Part shown: one piece after another, positions 52,945-62,651 of the stretch
How the letters are laid out: the number at the start of each line of letters is the position of its first letter
Position numbering within the stretch: the stretch's first letter is position 1
Assembly (NCBI GenBank): GCA_934667175.1
Contig: CAKULN010000013.1
Coordinates: 1-64,000, forward strand
Length of the DNA: 64,000 nucleotides
Reading direction: 5' to 3'
From: an uncultured Bacteroidales bacterium
GTDB taxonomy: Bacteria > Bacteroidota > Bacteroidia > Bacteroidales > UBA932
Notes under the pieces: generated by a model
What the model was told of the DNA's origin: nothing
Databases searched by the model: none
What the model saw: the letters and a program-made list of their open reading frames with translations, nothing else
Made by a program: the position numbers and the translations under genes

Positions 52945-55900
52945 ATGAACAGCACATATAATCCATGGAAAGATATTGTTCCATACACAACAGATGATAC
53001 TCATAGTTTTAGAGGTCGAGACGAAGAAAAGCGGTATTTTCTCAGCATGATGGGAAATGCAGACTTTTCTGTACTATATGCACAATCCGGCATAGGAAAG
53101 ACCTCGTTCATCAATGCCGGACTATATCCAGAACTCAAGAAAAAGGGCTTCTTGTTCATTAGAATTGTTTTCCCTACAGATATACTGACGAGCCACCATG
53201 ACGCTCCATACGAATTTTTCGAGAAGTGGTTCAAGGAGCAGATTTTCAAACAAATACCTGAGGACATACACAAAAGTCATAAAAACCCTCATAATGATGA
53301 CATATTAACCTCTTCATTATGGTGGAATCTTCATTCTATTGAATTAATTGAAAACTTGCCAGACCTTCCCACAAAGACCATTAAGCCATATCTGATCTTT
53401 GACCAATTCGAAGAAGTCTTTCAGAAAGCAAATAAGGACAATCTATGCGCCATATTCACCATTATAGAAGAATTAACAGGAGAGAGGCCACCCGAAAAAA
53501 TAATCAACGCTATCGAAAAAAACGAAGAAGAGGGTATTTATCTATCATATAACCAAGGGTTCAATTACAAGATTCTATTTTCTCTCAGAAAGGAATACCT
53601 TGCCGATTTCGATTACTGGACTAATGAAATGAATTCCATTCCGCAACTATTGAGGAATAGAATGCTACTTCTCCCTTTCACAGAAGAACAAGCCAAAGAA
53701 GTAATCACACAGCAAACACATGATGGCAAACGTATTTCGGTATTTGACAATGTTGCTAATGACATTCTTACATTATTCAAGGACAGGAATATCAAGAATC
53801 GCAACTCGGGAAAATACGAAGCATTCTTGCTGTCTGTAGTTTGCAGCAGGTTATATCTCATATCAAATGCACTAGGCAACAAGCTTTTAAGCAGCGATGA
53901 AGTCAAACGAATCAATCTGGATAAACTTTTACTTGATTTCTATGACGAGCGTATAACTAGTATTGGCATTCCGATAAAGCACCTTAAAATCATCGAAAAT
54001 GAATTGATTGACGATTTCGGGGAGAGAAACCGAGTAAATGTCAATGCGATTAAACTCTCGGCTATTGATTTTCAGTCCAAGTACGAGAAACCGCTTGAGG
54101 ATGCCCACCTCATCAGGTGGTCCTCTGACGGATACATTGAGTTAATACATGATAAAATCGCTGAATTGATCAACCTTAGGCGTAAGCAAAAAAGGCTTCA
54201 CTCTTGGAATGTCGTTCAGCGTTTAGGTATCTGTGTATTGCTGGTTCTGTCAGTCATTGCAATCGTACGACTTGGATGGTCTACTGTTCATGGCAAAGCA
54301 GCGTATTCCACACAGGAAGAGATGGAGAAATATGATCCATATAAAGCCTCTAAAACATTCACGGCCACCAAAACCACATGGCCTAATGACTTTAAGAGTA
54401 CTGTCATTGCGAATACCCTAAATAGAATAATAGAAATCGATACTGATAAAACGGTCAAGGACAGCGGCAATAGTATATACATCAACAGTTGTCCCTTCGT
54501 AGAAGAAATTAGGATCAAAGGTAAAGGACAACAGATTTCCTACATCAATATCTCCGATTGCAACTCCCTATCGTTAATAGCATTATCAGATTCAATCAAC
54601 TATATTCCGGTAATTGACAATTGTCCCAAAGTACATTACATTAAGCTACCAGAACAATATAAGAATAGATACTCTATAATAAACGTTAATTCTGTTGGCA
54701 AGTTTACTATAGAAGTTCCTGAAAAACTAAAGAACAATTTCAAATGGCATGAAAATGCATTATGGGACACTAAAAAGAAACAGATCTGCTTTGTGAATGA
54801 AAATGTGGACTCTGTTATTCTATTCCCACAAGAATTAAGAGCACTAGATACGCTAAGATTTAATGGCAGGTTATTTTATAATGGAGCAAAGAGAAACGAG
54901 CCTTTCTTTCGCATCAATGGGGCGACATTGGAAAAGGTCGATTTATTTGATATGAAAGATATTCATTTAAATCTCATGAATGACAAAAGAACTCGAAATT
55001 TAAAAAAAATCGGAGCAGAAGCTTTTGCCAATTGTAACGAATTAGTATCCGTAATATTGCCTGATAGTTTGACCACAATCGAAGATTGTGCTTTCTGGCA
55101 ATGTTCAAAACTTCGCTCCATTGAGTTTTCAAAAGAATTAACCAAAATAGACCACTTTGCATTCTACGGCTGTAGTAAGATTGATTCCCTGTACCTGCCA
55201 GAAAAGTTGAGTTATATTGGAAATTCTTCATTTGCAATGTGCAAGAATTTGAGAGCTGTCCGACTTCCATCTTGCAATGTTCATTGGGCAACTATTACAA
55301 CAAATGTTCTTGGGAATAGGAAAATTTTTGAGGAAGCCACTGCTTTTGATGGTTGTAATAATATTGATGTATTTTATAGAAATGACAGTACATTTCTCAC
55401 AAACTTACACATTATAAAAGATGACAATGCTTATGTGTACTATAATGTATCTAACAATAATAATCTACCTGATGGATTTATTATAAAAGATAGCACACTA
55501 TATTATCGATTCGGCGGATTAAACTCAATTGTTAGTTATAAAGGCACGAAGGAAGTTTATACTAATAAATGTGTTTATAATCCAAAGGATCCTTGTCATG
55601 TTTTTGATTCATTCTTATTGTTCAGAGGTGATTTGTCAAAACTTCATAATATCCATTTTTCAAACGTCAATTGTTACGAGCCCATCTTTTATCTAATTCC
55701 CAATACGTTAGCAAAAGAGCTTAATATCTCTGTACCATATCACTGCCGTAAGAATTATATTGAATTGTATAATAATAGTTTCAAGACAATAAAGGAAGAC
55801 TCCTTTTCGTTACGGGTATGGAATCAATTTAGAACTATGTATTCAAACACCATATATTCGTCACAATACTTCGGGATACTTACGTATATAGGATTACTAT

Positions 55901-58338
55901 TAGTGTTATCTGTTGTATCCTACATTATATATAGAAAAGTTAAATGTACACTACCTAAGCTAAATGCAATAATAAAAACAATTCTTTCCGTGTTCTGTTT
56001 TCTATTTATCTGGATTGTTTCTTATTGGCCAATATTCTTCTTATGGTTTAGAACAGGCTTTAGTGGAAGCTATACTGGAATAGTAGGAATGATTTTAGGA
56101 TTAGTATTTGGAATTATAATCGCTTTACTATTCACTTGGCTGCTTGTCTTTGACACGAAAACAGATGTTTTCGTCATATTATCGAAAATCTGGTTTCAAA
56201 TACGTTCGATAACACTTAATGACATTGGTCAGGTTCATCGTAGATTAATAAGTCTAATTAAAAGCCATAAACTTATTTCATCACTAATACTTACAGCATT
56301 AGTAATAGCAACAATAGTATTATCGTTATGGTACAATAGATTGCTTATTGAAAAGGAGTCTTTTACTAAAAAAGATTTGACAAAAATGTCCATATGTATT
56401 ATCAGAACCCCAAAACAAAAAAGAATTCTTTCCGAACGAATCTGTAAAGATTTTAATATAAATAACATAAGCGAGAAACGAATTAAGTGCAATGGTCATT
56501 CCGCACGAGTAAATTATGTATCAATCAGTCCTAATGATAGTATTATCGCATCAGCTTCCGATGATGGATCCATCAAATTATGGCAAATCGGATCTTACAA
56601 AGAGATTAGAGCATTTTATCACGATGATTGTGTGAATAGTGTATCATTTAGTCAAGGTGGCAAGTCAATAATTTCAGCCTCAGACGATAAAACTGCAATA
56701 GTTTGGGATGTTGAAAATGGAAAAATGCTGCGAACACTTCAGCATGATAAGGCCGTTAAGTTCTCACTATTTTGTCCCAATGGAAGATATGCAGTCACAG
56801 CATCAGACTACACTGTCAAATTATGGGATACAATCACTTGGAATGCTATATTCGAATTCAACACAGACGACCATTGGTTCAGCATAATCAGCTCTATTAG
56901 TTTTAGTCCGGACAGTAAATTAATAGCCATTTCAAGTTCTTCTGGTACCGTATCCATATGGGATGTAAATAACCGACAAAAAGTCAAAACATTCAAATAC
57001 AATCAGAGAGTTAATTCCGCAGAATTCAGTCATAATAGTCAATTGCTTCTAACTACGACAGATGATGAAATCATCCTGAAAAATATTGTAGATGACACTA
57101 TAGCAAAGCGTATAAATCGGGATGAATTAGAATATTGGAAAGGAGATATTAAATCAGCAACATTTAGTCAAGATGACAGTCAGATTTTAGTATTAAGAAA
57201 ATATTCAATAGAAGTATTAGATCTTAATGATAACAACAACAGTTTAATAATCCGTAATGATTTCGTCCCATACACCACTTTTGATCATAAATGCCAACAT
57301 ATAGTTAGTACATCATCAAAATATGGATATATTAGGTATTGGGATATTAATAATAGTCAAATACCTATTTGGCAATCTGAATACACATATTATAATGATG
57401 CTAATTATTATTGTAACGAGAAAATCGCGATCCTAAGCACTCAAGACAGTGTTGAAGTTTGGAATACAAAATCCTCACTTAACAAAATATACGCCTTTAG
57501 TAATTCTGAGCCATGGGCAATCAGCAATAACGGTTCACTGCTACTTACATCAGACCGCGATTCCATAGAACTAATTCAGACAAAAAACGGAGATAAGGTC
57601 TGGAGTACAAAAAGGACAACAAAAACCAACTCGTTTGAATTTAGTCCTAATAATTGTAGCATATTAGTTCAGTCAAGAGATACAACCTCAATAATGGATA
57701 TCGCAAATGGAAGCATATTACAAGCATATAAAAACTATGCCTCTAAAGCATATTTTAGTCCAGAAGGGAATTATATCGCATCCATAGAAGGTGATAATAT
57801 AACTTTATGGGATAACAACGGTAAAAGACTTTATACTCTTCCACATAACAGCTATGTTAGATTTTTGATGTTTAGCCCAACTGGAAAAATCTTATTAGGT
57901 TTTACATATAACACAATGTCAATATGGGATACAAGTACCGGAACATGTATCAAGGAAGTTGAAAATAGTGGCATTTCATACGAGGAGCGAGATAAACCAC
58001 TACAAATAACTGATTCATTAATAATAGCCTATAATTTCGCATATAACTTTCACAATGATGTATCAATAAAGTTCAATAATAACTATTGCAATATTCAACA
58101 ATGCTCCAAGGATAAAAATGTATATGCATCTTCATATGGTGATGATACCATATATTCATCTTCCATTGAGGAGATAATGGATGGAAAGGAATTTCAAAAG
58201 TGTTATAAAGTACAACACCGTATAAAAAAACTATCAATGATTAGAAAGAATCGATTCATATACATTAGTATTAATAACGGGGCATTTGAATGTAGGGAGC
58301 TATCTCTTAATGAACTGATTCGATTAGCCAGACATTAA
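52945..58338 (+). CDS. Giant STAND NTPase with transmembrane spans, LRR_5 and WD40 regions
   Basis: 1797 residues. The N-terminal nSTAND1-type NTPase has Walker A QSGIGKTSFINAG (about 47-59), Walker B YLIFDQFEEVF (about 148-158) and the sensor ILFSLRKEYLADF. A membrane span lies near 427-445. Residues 685-795 hold BspA-like LRR_5 repeats (LKKIGAEAFANCNELVSVIL, LTTIEDCAFWQCSKLRSIEF). Four more spans fall near 972-993, 1010-1035, 1047-1070 and 1108-1128. From 1182 to the end WD40 repeats follow (SIIASASDDGSIKLW, SIISASDDKTAIVWDV, AVTASDYTVKLWD). Positive-inside reasoning puts the NTPase in the cytosol and both repeat regions outside. Very A+T-rich. Probably a ligand-sensing scaffold for the adjacent TIR protein. 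Confidence 0.85.
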   Translation: MNSTYNPWKDIVPYTTDDTHSFRGRDEEKRYFLSMMGNADFSVLYAQSGIGKTSFINAGLYPELKKKGFLFIRIVFPTDILTSHHDAPYEFFEKWFKEQIFKQIPEDIHKSHKNPHNDDILTSSLWWNLHSIELIENLPDLPTKTIKPYLIFDQFEEVFQKANKDNLCAIFTIIEELTGERPPEKIINAIEKNEEEGIYLSYNQGFNYKILFSLRKEYLADFDYWTNEMNSIPQLLRNRMLLLPFTEEQAKEVITQQTHDGKRISVFDNVANDILTLFKDRNIKNRNSGKYEAFLLSVVCSRLYLISNALGNKLLSSDEVKRINLDKLLLDFYDERITSIGIPIKHLKIIENELIDDFGERNRVNVNAIKLSAIDFQSKYEKPLEDAHLIRWSSDGYIELIHDKIAELINLRRKQKRLHSWNVVQRLGICVLLVLSVIAIVRLGWSTVHGKAAYSTQEEMEKYDPYKASKTFTATKTTWPNDFKSTVIANTLNRIIEIDTDKTVKDSGNSIYINSCPFVEEIRIKGKGQQISYINISDCNSLSLIALSDSINYIPVIDNCPKVHYIKLPEQYKNRYSIINVNSVGKFTIEVPEKLKNNFKWHENALWDTKKKQICFVNENVDSVILFPQELRALDTLRFNGRLFYNGAKRNEPFFRINGATLEKVDLFDMKDIHLNLMNDKRTRNLKKIGAEAFANCNELVSVILPDSLTTIEDCAFWQCSKLRSIEFSKELTKIDHFAFYGCSKIDSLYLPEKLSYIGNSSFAMCKNLRAVRLPSCNVHWATITTNVLGNRKIFEEATAFDGCNNIDVFYRNDSTFLTNLHIIKDDNAYVYYNVSNNNNLPDGFIIKDSTLYYRFGGLNSIVSYKGTKEVYTNKCVYNPKDPCHVFDSFLLFRGDLSKLHNIHFSNVNCYEPIFYLIPNTLAKELNISVPYHCRKNYIELYNNSFKTIKEDSFSLRVWNQFRTMYSNTIYSSQYFGILTYIGLLLVLSVVSYIIYRKVKCTLPKLNAIIKTILSVFCFLFIWIVSYWPIFFLWFRTGFSGSYTGIVGMILGLVFGIIIALLFTWLLVFDTKTDVFVILSKIWFQIRSITLNDIGQVHRRLISLIKSHKLISSLILTALVIATIVLSLWYNRLLIEKESFTKKDLTKMSICIIRTPKQKRILSERICKDFNINNISEKRIKCNGHSARVNYVSISPNDSIIASASDDGSIKLWQIGSYKEIRAFYHDDCVNSVSFSQGGKSIISASDDKTAIVWDVENGKMLRTLQHDKAVKFSLFCPNGRYAVTASDYTVKLWDTITWNAIFEFNTDDHWFSIISSISFSPDSKLIAISSSSGTVSIWDVNNRQKVKTFKYNQRVNSAEFSHNSQLLLTTTDDEIILKNIVDDTIAKRINRDELEYWKGDIKSATFSQDDSQILVLRKYSIEVLDLNDNNNSLIIRNDFVPYTTFDHKCQHIVSTSSKYGYIRYWDINNSQIPIWQSEYTYYNDANYYCNEKIAILSTQDSVEVWNTKSSLNKIYAFSNSEPWAISNNGSLLLTSDRDSIELIQTKNGDKVWSTKRTTKTNSFEFSPNNCSILVQSRDTTSIMDIANGSILQAYKNYASKAYFSPEGNYIASIEGDNITLWDNNGKRLYTLPHNSYVRFLMFSPTGKILLGFTYNTMSIWDTSTGTCIKEVENSGISYEERDKPLQITDSLIIAYNFAYNFHNDVSIKFNNNYCNIQQCSKDKNVYASSYGDDTIYSSSIEEIMDGKEFQKCYKVQHRIKKLSMIRKNRFIYISINNGAFECRELSLNELIRLARH

Positions 58339-58370
58339 GTCAATACTTTTTAAAAGATTATAACTTCTCA

Positions 58371-58874
58371 ATGGCACATATAGGAGATATGGAAACAAAC
58401 AATGATAATCAACTCCAGTTGTTGATAAAAATGTACGACGAGTGTCAATCACAACGTCGTCATCATGAGAAATCACGAACCACACTGTCGATATGTCTTA
58501 TCACAGCATACACGACAATATTCGGATTTGCCGCTGACGGGGCACTAAGCTGGCTATTCGCTTGTATTATGATTCTCTTCCTATCACTTATAGGAATGCT
58601 CTCTGTTATGGCATATTCAGAGAGATATAATTTCTACTGGCGAAGAAGTCAATGTATTAGAACATATTTAGACCAAACATATGCAAATGGAACAATAGGG
58701 AATCTTTTGAGTAAAGCAAAAACATATGTTCCGGTTGATAAAGATGAGCGAAAGTCTCCCGATAGTTGGCCTAAATGTTTAAACCATCACCATATTTGGC
58801 TGCTCATTCATCGGGCTGTTTTTATTTTCTGTAGCGCTGCCATGATATGGATTATTGCTCAAATGTGTGCATAG
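58371..58874 (+). CDS. Small three-span membrane protein (possible effector)
   Basis: 167 residues. It has a helical cytosolic start (QLLIKMYDECQSQRRHHEKS) and a tight pair of spans (about 40-58 and 60-85: LSICLITAYTTIFGF, WLFACIMILFLSLIGML). An amphipathic segment follows (ERYNFYWRRSQCIRTYLDQ), and a third span near 146-165. The layout recalls SLATT-type two-span effectors of conflict systems, but the motif match is too weak for that name. A second ATG lies six codons in. It sits 32 bases after the giant STAND gene and could form pores when triggered; this is inference. Confidence 0.68.
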   Translation: MAHIGDMETNNDNQLQLLIKMYDECQSQRRHHEKSRTTLSICLITAYTTIFGFAADGALSWLFACIMILFLSLIGMLSVMAYSERYNFYWRRSQCIRTYLDQTYANGTIGNLLSKAKTYVPVDKDERKSPDSWPKCLNHHHIWLLIHRAVFIFCSAAMIWIIAQMCA

Positions 58875-58899
58875 TATCCGACTTACACATATAATTGAC

Positions 58900-59625
58900 A
58901 TGAATATCATAGTACTCATAACCGCCCTTCTACCAGTTGCGATCCTTTTGGCTGCAATCTACCTCAAGGACAAGGCGGCACCAGAGCCGGCCGGGCAGCT
59001 GGCCAAGGCTTTCGGGTTCGGGGTGGTTTCTGTCGGGCTGGCGATCGGGCTGTCAACGTTGTTTGAGGCGGCGGGGTTATATTCACAATGGGATCCTTAC
59101 AACGCCAACAGAGTACGGATGGCGTTTTTCGGGGCGGCGATTCCGGAGGAGACGGCCAAGCTGTTCATGCTTTGGTTGTTGCTGAGGAGGAATCGGTTCT
59201 TTGATGAGAATATGGACGGGATCGTCTATGCGGTTTTTGTCTCGTTGGGATTCGCTGCATTCGAGAATATCTCTTATCTGTTCAGCAACTCCGAGTCATT
59301 CCTATCCGTCGGGATCATGCGGGCGTGCACAGCCATTCCGGGGCATTTCTGCTTTGGAATACTTATGGGGTACTACTATTCGCTCGCGACATTCGGGGAT
59401 AAGGCGACTTTGAGAAACAAGATATTTGCTTGGCTGATTCCTGTCATGACGCACGGTTTCTATGACGCTATTCTGCTCATAGCCAATGTTCCACCAGCGG
59501 TCAGTGCCATACTATCGGTCATATTCTTTCTGTTCCTTTGCTGGATGGGGAAGACGGCCAAGAGGAAGATACTAGATGTTTTGAAAAAAGATGGAATAAG
59601 AGGATCACACAACTCAACAAATTAA
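58900..59625 (+). CDS. PrsW-family intramembrane metalloprotease
   Basis: The 241-residue multi-span protein has the four PrsW motifs: PEETAKLFMLW (EExxK), AFENISYLF, RACTAIPGHFCFG and VMTHGFYDAIL (H-x-x-x-D), which build the membrane zinc site. PrsW in Bacillus cuts an anti-sigma factor; relatives are found in immune loci. Codon use is G+C-rich and host-like in clear contrast with both neighbours. The start is set at the ATG at 58900, 25 bases after the previous stop. It could release a tethered partner such as one of the membrane-anchored STAND or TIR proteins. Confidence 0.9.
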   Translation: MNIIVLITALLPVAILLAAIYLKDKAAPEPAGQLAKAFGFGVVSVGLAIGLSTLFEAAGLYSQWDPYNANRVRMAFFGAAIPEETAKLFMLWLLLRRNRFFDENMDGIVYAVFVSLGFAAFENISYLFSNSESFLSVGIMRACTAIPGHFCFGILMGYYYSLATFGDKATLRNKIFAWLIPVMTHGFYDAILLIANVPPAVSAILSVIFFLFLCWMGKTAKRKILDVLKKDGIRGSHNSTN

Positions 59626-59639
59626 TTATCAAACAGATT

Positions 59640-61055
59640 ATGGATTTAGACTTAATGATTAGCAGCACATACAATCCCAACATAGTAGTTCCTGACGATG
59701 AAAGACTATGGGATCTATTAATCAGCCAGGTGATTAATGGGAATGTCATTCCCGTTATCGGAACTGAATTAACAAACTGTGAAGGTGAAAGTATAAGTGA
59801 CATTTTGGTCAGGAATATTTCGTCTCTATGCAACATGAAAGATCCGGCCAATAATTTTTCTCAACTTATTCCACGCTTTAATGTTGAGCGAAAAAATGAT
59901 GACATCTATAGATTCATATATGGAATACTGTCAAAAGACGCTAATCAGAAACTAACAGCACCATCAGAAGATCTTATTAAATTATTGTCTATCAAATACT
60001 TTCCTTTCGTAATATATACATCATATGACCCAACAGTCGAAAAAGCGATGAGATGCATCCATGGCGAAAACCTTCGCATATATTCTTTTGATAATAATGC
60101 TGATACAAATGATGACATTCCCACACAAGACAATCTTAAAACACCTACTATATACTATATATTCGGTAAAGCCAATGGTGATGGACAAAGATTTGTGTTG
60201 AGCGATAAAGACATGCTCGATTTTGCAAGTTCATGGCTAATAGAAACTGATAATACTAGCAAAGCAAAACCGGCCAATCTGTCTAATACATTGGCAAACA
60301 AGTTCCTTCTAGTATTAGGATGCAACTACAATGATTGGCTATTCCGTTTCATTTGGTTTGCCATGAAGAATAACAAAATAAAACGTATCAGCAACGATGA
60401 GCAAAAAATTGGCCTCCTAACTGTTAATCATAAGGCGAATGATGAACTTATTGATTTTCTTATGCGTTCCAATACCCTAACTCAGACAATCCCCTTACAT
60501 GACTTTATAGAAGAATTACGCAGCAGAGTTTCACTAAAAGAGAATCTTATAAGTAAATCAAATTTGCTGTTGAAGTTTGACAAACCACGCTGCAATACTG
60601 ATGTATTTATCAGTTACTCACGATCAGACAAAAAGTTAGTTGAACAATTATATTCAATCATGACTGATATGGGGATTGATGTGTGGTATGATAAAAATAA
60701 TCTTGGAGTTGGTTCTGAATTTTGGAAAGACATTCGGCATGCAATACGCACAACAAAAATTTTCGTACCGATTCTCACGAGTAGTATCAAGAAGCAATAC
60801 CGCGAGGAGCATGTGTACCGGGATGAATGGTATGAGGCTATTATAAGAAAGCGTCGTCTAGGCAAAGTGACCTACATCTGTCCTTTATGCACAGATGATT
60901 TTAATATTGAGGATAAAGAATCAGATATTCCAGAGACTCTGAAAACACATAATGTCTATACAATCTCTTTGAATTCAGTTGATGATTGTCTGCTTGGTTT
61001 TGCAAAAGAAATATGGTCTGAACTATTAGCTCTCAAAGAAAAAGAATATGACTAA
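59640..61055 (+). CDS. SIR2-like/TIR protein 2
   Basis: 471 residues, a paralogue in layout of the gene at 51540. The SIR2-like half has VIPVIGTELTN, FPFVIYTSYDPTVEKAM, TIYYIFG with RFVLSDKDMLDF, and FLLVLGCNYNDWLFRFIWF. Again the Asn of TTNYD and the His of LHG are absent (YTSYD, YIFG). The TIR domain from 319 is a textbook case: DVFISYSRSDKKLVEQLY, MGIDVWYDKNNLGVG, SEFWKDIRHAIRTTKIF with Glu360 in the catalytic position, then YRDEWYEAI. The start is at 59640, 14 bases after prsW. Its end overlaps the next STAND gene by eight bases. Confidence 0.86.
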   Translation: MDLDLMISSTYNPNIVVPDDERLWDLLISQVINGNVIPVIGTELTNCEGESISDILVRNISSLCNMKDPANNFSQLIPRFNVERKNDDIYRFIYGILSKDANQKLTAPSEDLIKLLSIKYFPFVIYTSYDPTVEKAMRCIHGENLRIYSFDNNADTNDDIPTQDNLKTPTIYYIFGKANGDGQRFVLSDKDMLDFASSWLIETDNTSKAKPANLSNTLANKFLLVLGCNYNDWLFRFIWFAMKNNKIKRISNDEQKIGLLTVNHKANDELIDFLMRSNTLTQTIPLHDFIEELRSRVSLKENLISKSNLLLKFDKPRCNTDVFISYSRSDKKLVEQLYSIMTDMGIDVWYDKNNLGVGSEFWKDIRHAIRTTKIFVPILTSSIKKQYREEHVYRDEWYEAIIRKRRLGKVTYICPLCTDDFNIEDKESDIPETLKTHNVYTISLNSVDDCLLGFAKEIWSELLALKEKEYD

Positions 61056-62640
61056 AATAACGAAAAATCCGTGGTTGGGATTGAAATCTTACGAGGAGGA
61101 TGATAAATTATTCGGAAGAGACAAAGAGACATACGACATCGCCAATATAATAGTCAATGGCTTCAATTCTATCATCTTCGGCAAATCAGGAATTGGTAAA
61201 ACATCGCTTCTGAAAGCAGGAGTGTTCCCATTGCTGCGCTATGAAGACTTCCATCCTATATATATTCGCCTTGAGTATGATAATACTACATACGATTCAA
61301 ATTTGTATTATCTGTCACAGATTGAGAATGCGATAAAGCAAAGCGCAACTGGAGTTACCATAACAACCAACTCGGAGCATAAGTGTATAACAACATTATC
61401 TGATATATTGGACAAATATAATTATACTACAACGAGAGGAATCAACCTGACTCCTGTATTTGTGTTTGATCAGTTTGAGGAATTATTCTCTCTAAACGAG
61501 CCAAAATATCACCATAGAATCACTCGTGTGTTTCAAGATTTATCATCGATTCTCAACGGAAACTCAATTCCCAATTACCGTATCGTTATTTGCTTAAGGG
61601 AAGACTATTTATATTGCATAGAAAAATATAGCGATTCTATACCTGCTTTAAAACGCAATCGATATTGTCTACAGGATTTGTCGAAAGATGAGGCTTACGA
61701 GGTTATAACAAAACCTGAAAAAGACTTATTAGGTAGCGACGTGGCCAATAAGATTTTGCTAAAACTATCATCTAATGGGAAGAATGAAATTAATGCGACA
61801 ATGTTGTCTCTTTATATGTCGCAGTTATTTGACAAAATGGTCACATTAGGGGTTAGCACAATCACTTCAACTATTCTGCTTCAATTCGGAGATGATATCA
61901 TCTCCAGATTCTACTATGACTGCATAAAGGACATTTCCCCTAAATCAATTGATTATATTGAAGAGCATCTCGTTACTTCAGGTGGATATCGACATAACAT
62001 CCCCTTGGAAGATGCTCTGGCGGCCGGGGTCCAGTATTCAGAAATGCAGATTCTTAACAAAAAGAGAATTATTAATATCGAGCCAAGACACAACAATATT
62101 AATTACATCGAATTCACACACGATGTATTATGTCCAATCATAATCAAGCACCGAAATGAACGCTATATTAGAGAGGAGGGGAAACGATTCAGACAGAAAA
62201 TAGTTGAAATACTGTCGCTATTTATTATAGTATCATGTATCACCGTTTATTTAACTTACCAACATAAAACACAGAAACTTAAAAACGACTTACATGAAAG
62301 ACAGATTAAAATGGAACACGACAAGAATGATTCAATTAATCTGCTCAATAAGCATCTTCAGATTCAAAAGGACTCTATTGAATGGCTATATACTTCCTCA
62401 CAAAATAGCCGAGATTCTTTAGCAGAACTATATGTAGAAAAACAAAAGCAGGAGAACGAGTTACATATGGCATATATCAAGTTGAAAGAAAAGGATGACT
62501 CTCTTAGGAATGAATATTCTCTTTTCCAGTCGATTAAGAGCAATCAAATCGAGGCTCTCAATCAAACAATTATAGAGTTAAACAACAAACTACACGAGAA
62601 GGATAAGACCACTAAAGAAATGAAAGAGTTTGGACTATAA
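61048..62640 (+). CDS. STAND NTPase 2 with membrane span and coiled-coil tail
   Basis: 530 residues. The N-terminus NPWLGLKSYEEDDKLFGRDK is typical of nSTAND1 proteins and similar to the start of the giant gene. Walker A is FGKSGIGKTSLLKAG (about 44-58), Walker B is VFVFDQFEELF (about 139), and an IVICLREDYL sensor follows. A span lies near 385-403 (EILSLFIIVSCITVYLTYQ), followed by about 125 residues of coiled coil ending KEMKEFGL. No WD40 or LRR sensor is attached. It overlaps the preceding TIR gene, so the pair is made together and likely forms one complex. Confidence 0.86.
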   Translation: MTKITKNPWLGLKSYEEDDKLFGRDKETYDIANIIVNGFNSIIFGKSGIGKTSLLKAGVFPLLRYEDFHPIYIRLEYDNTTYDSNLYYLSQIENAIKQSATGVTITTNSEHKCITTLSDILDKYNYTTTRGINLTPVFVFDQFEELFSLNEPKYHHRITRVFQDLSSILNGNSIPNYRIVICLREDYLYCIEKYSDSIPALKRNRYCLQDLSKDEAYEVITKPEKDLLGSDVANKILLKLSSNGKNEINATMLSLYMSQLFDKMVTLGVSTITSTILLQFGDDIISRFYYDCIKDISPKSIDYIEEHLVTSGGYRHNIPLEDALAAGVQYSEMQILNKKRIINIEPRHNNINYIEFTHDVLCPIIIKHRNERYIREEGKRFRQKIVEILSLFIIVSCITVYLTYQHKTQKLKNDLHERQIKMEHDKNDSINLLNKHLQIQKDSIEWLYTSSQNSRDSLAELYVEKQKQENELHMAYIKLKEKDDSLRNEYSLFQSIKSNQIEALNQTIIELNNKLHEKDKTTKEMKEFGL

Positions 62641-62651
62641 CACGTAACACG

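Noticed and set aside
58371..58874. Naming the small membrane protein a SLATT-domain protein
   Set aside because: The span layout fits in part, but I could not see diagnostic sequence motifs, so only a structural description is given.
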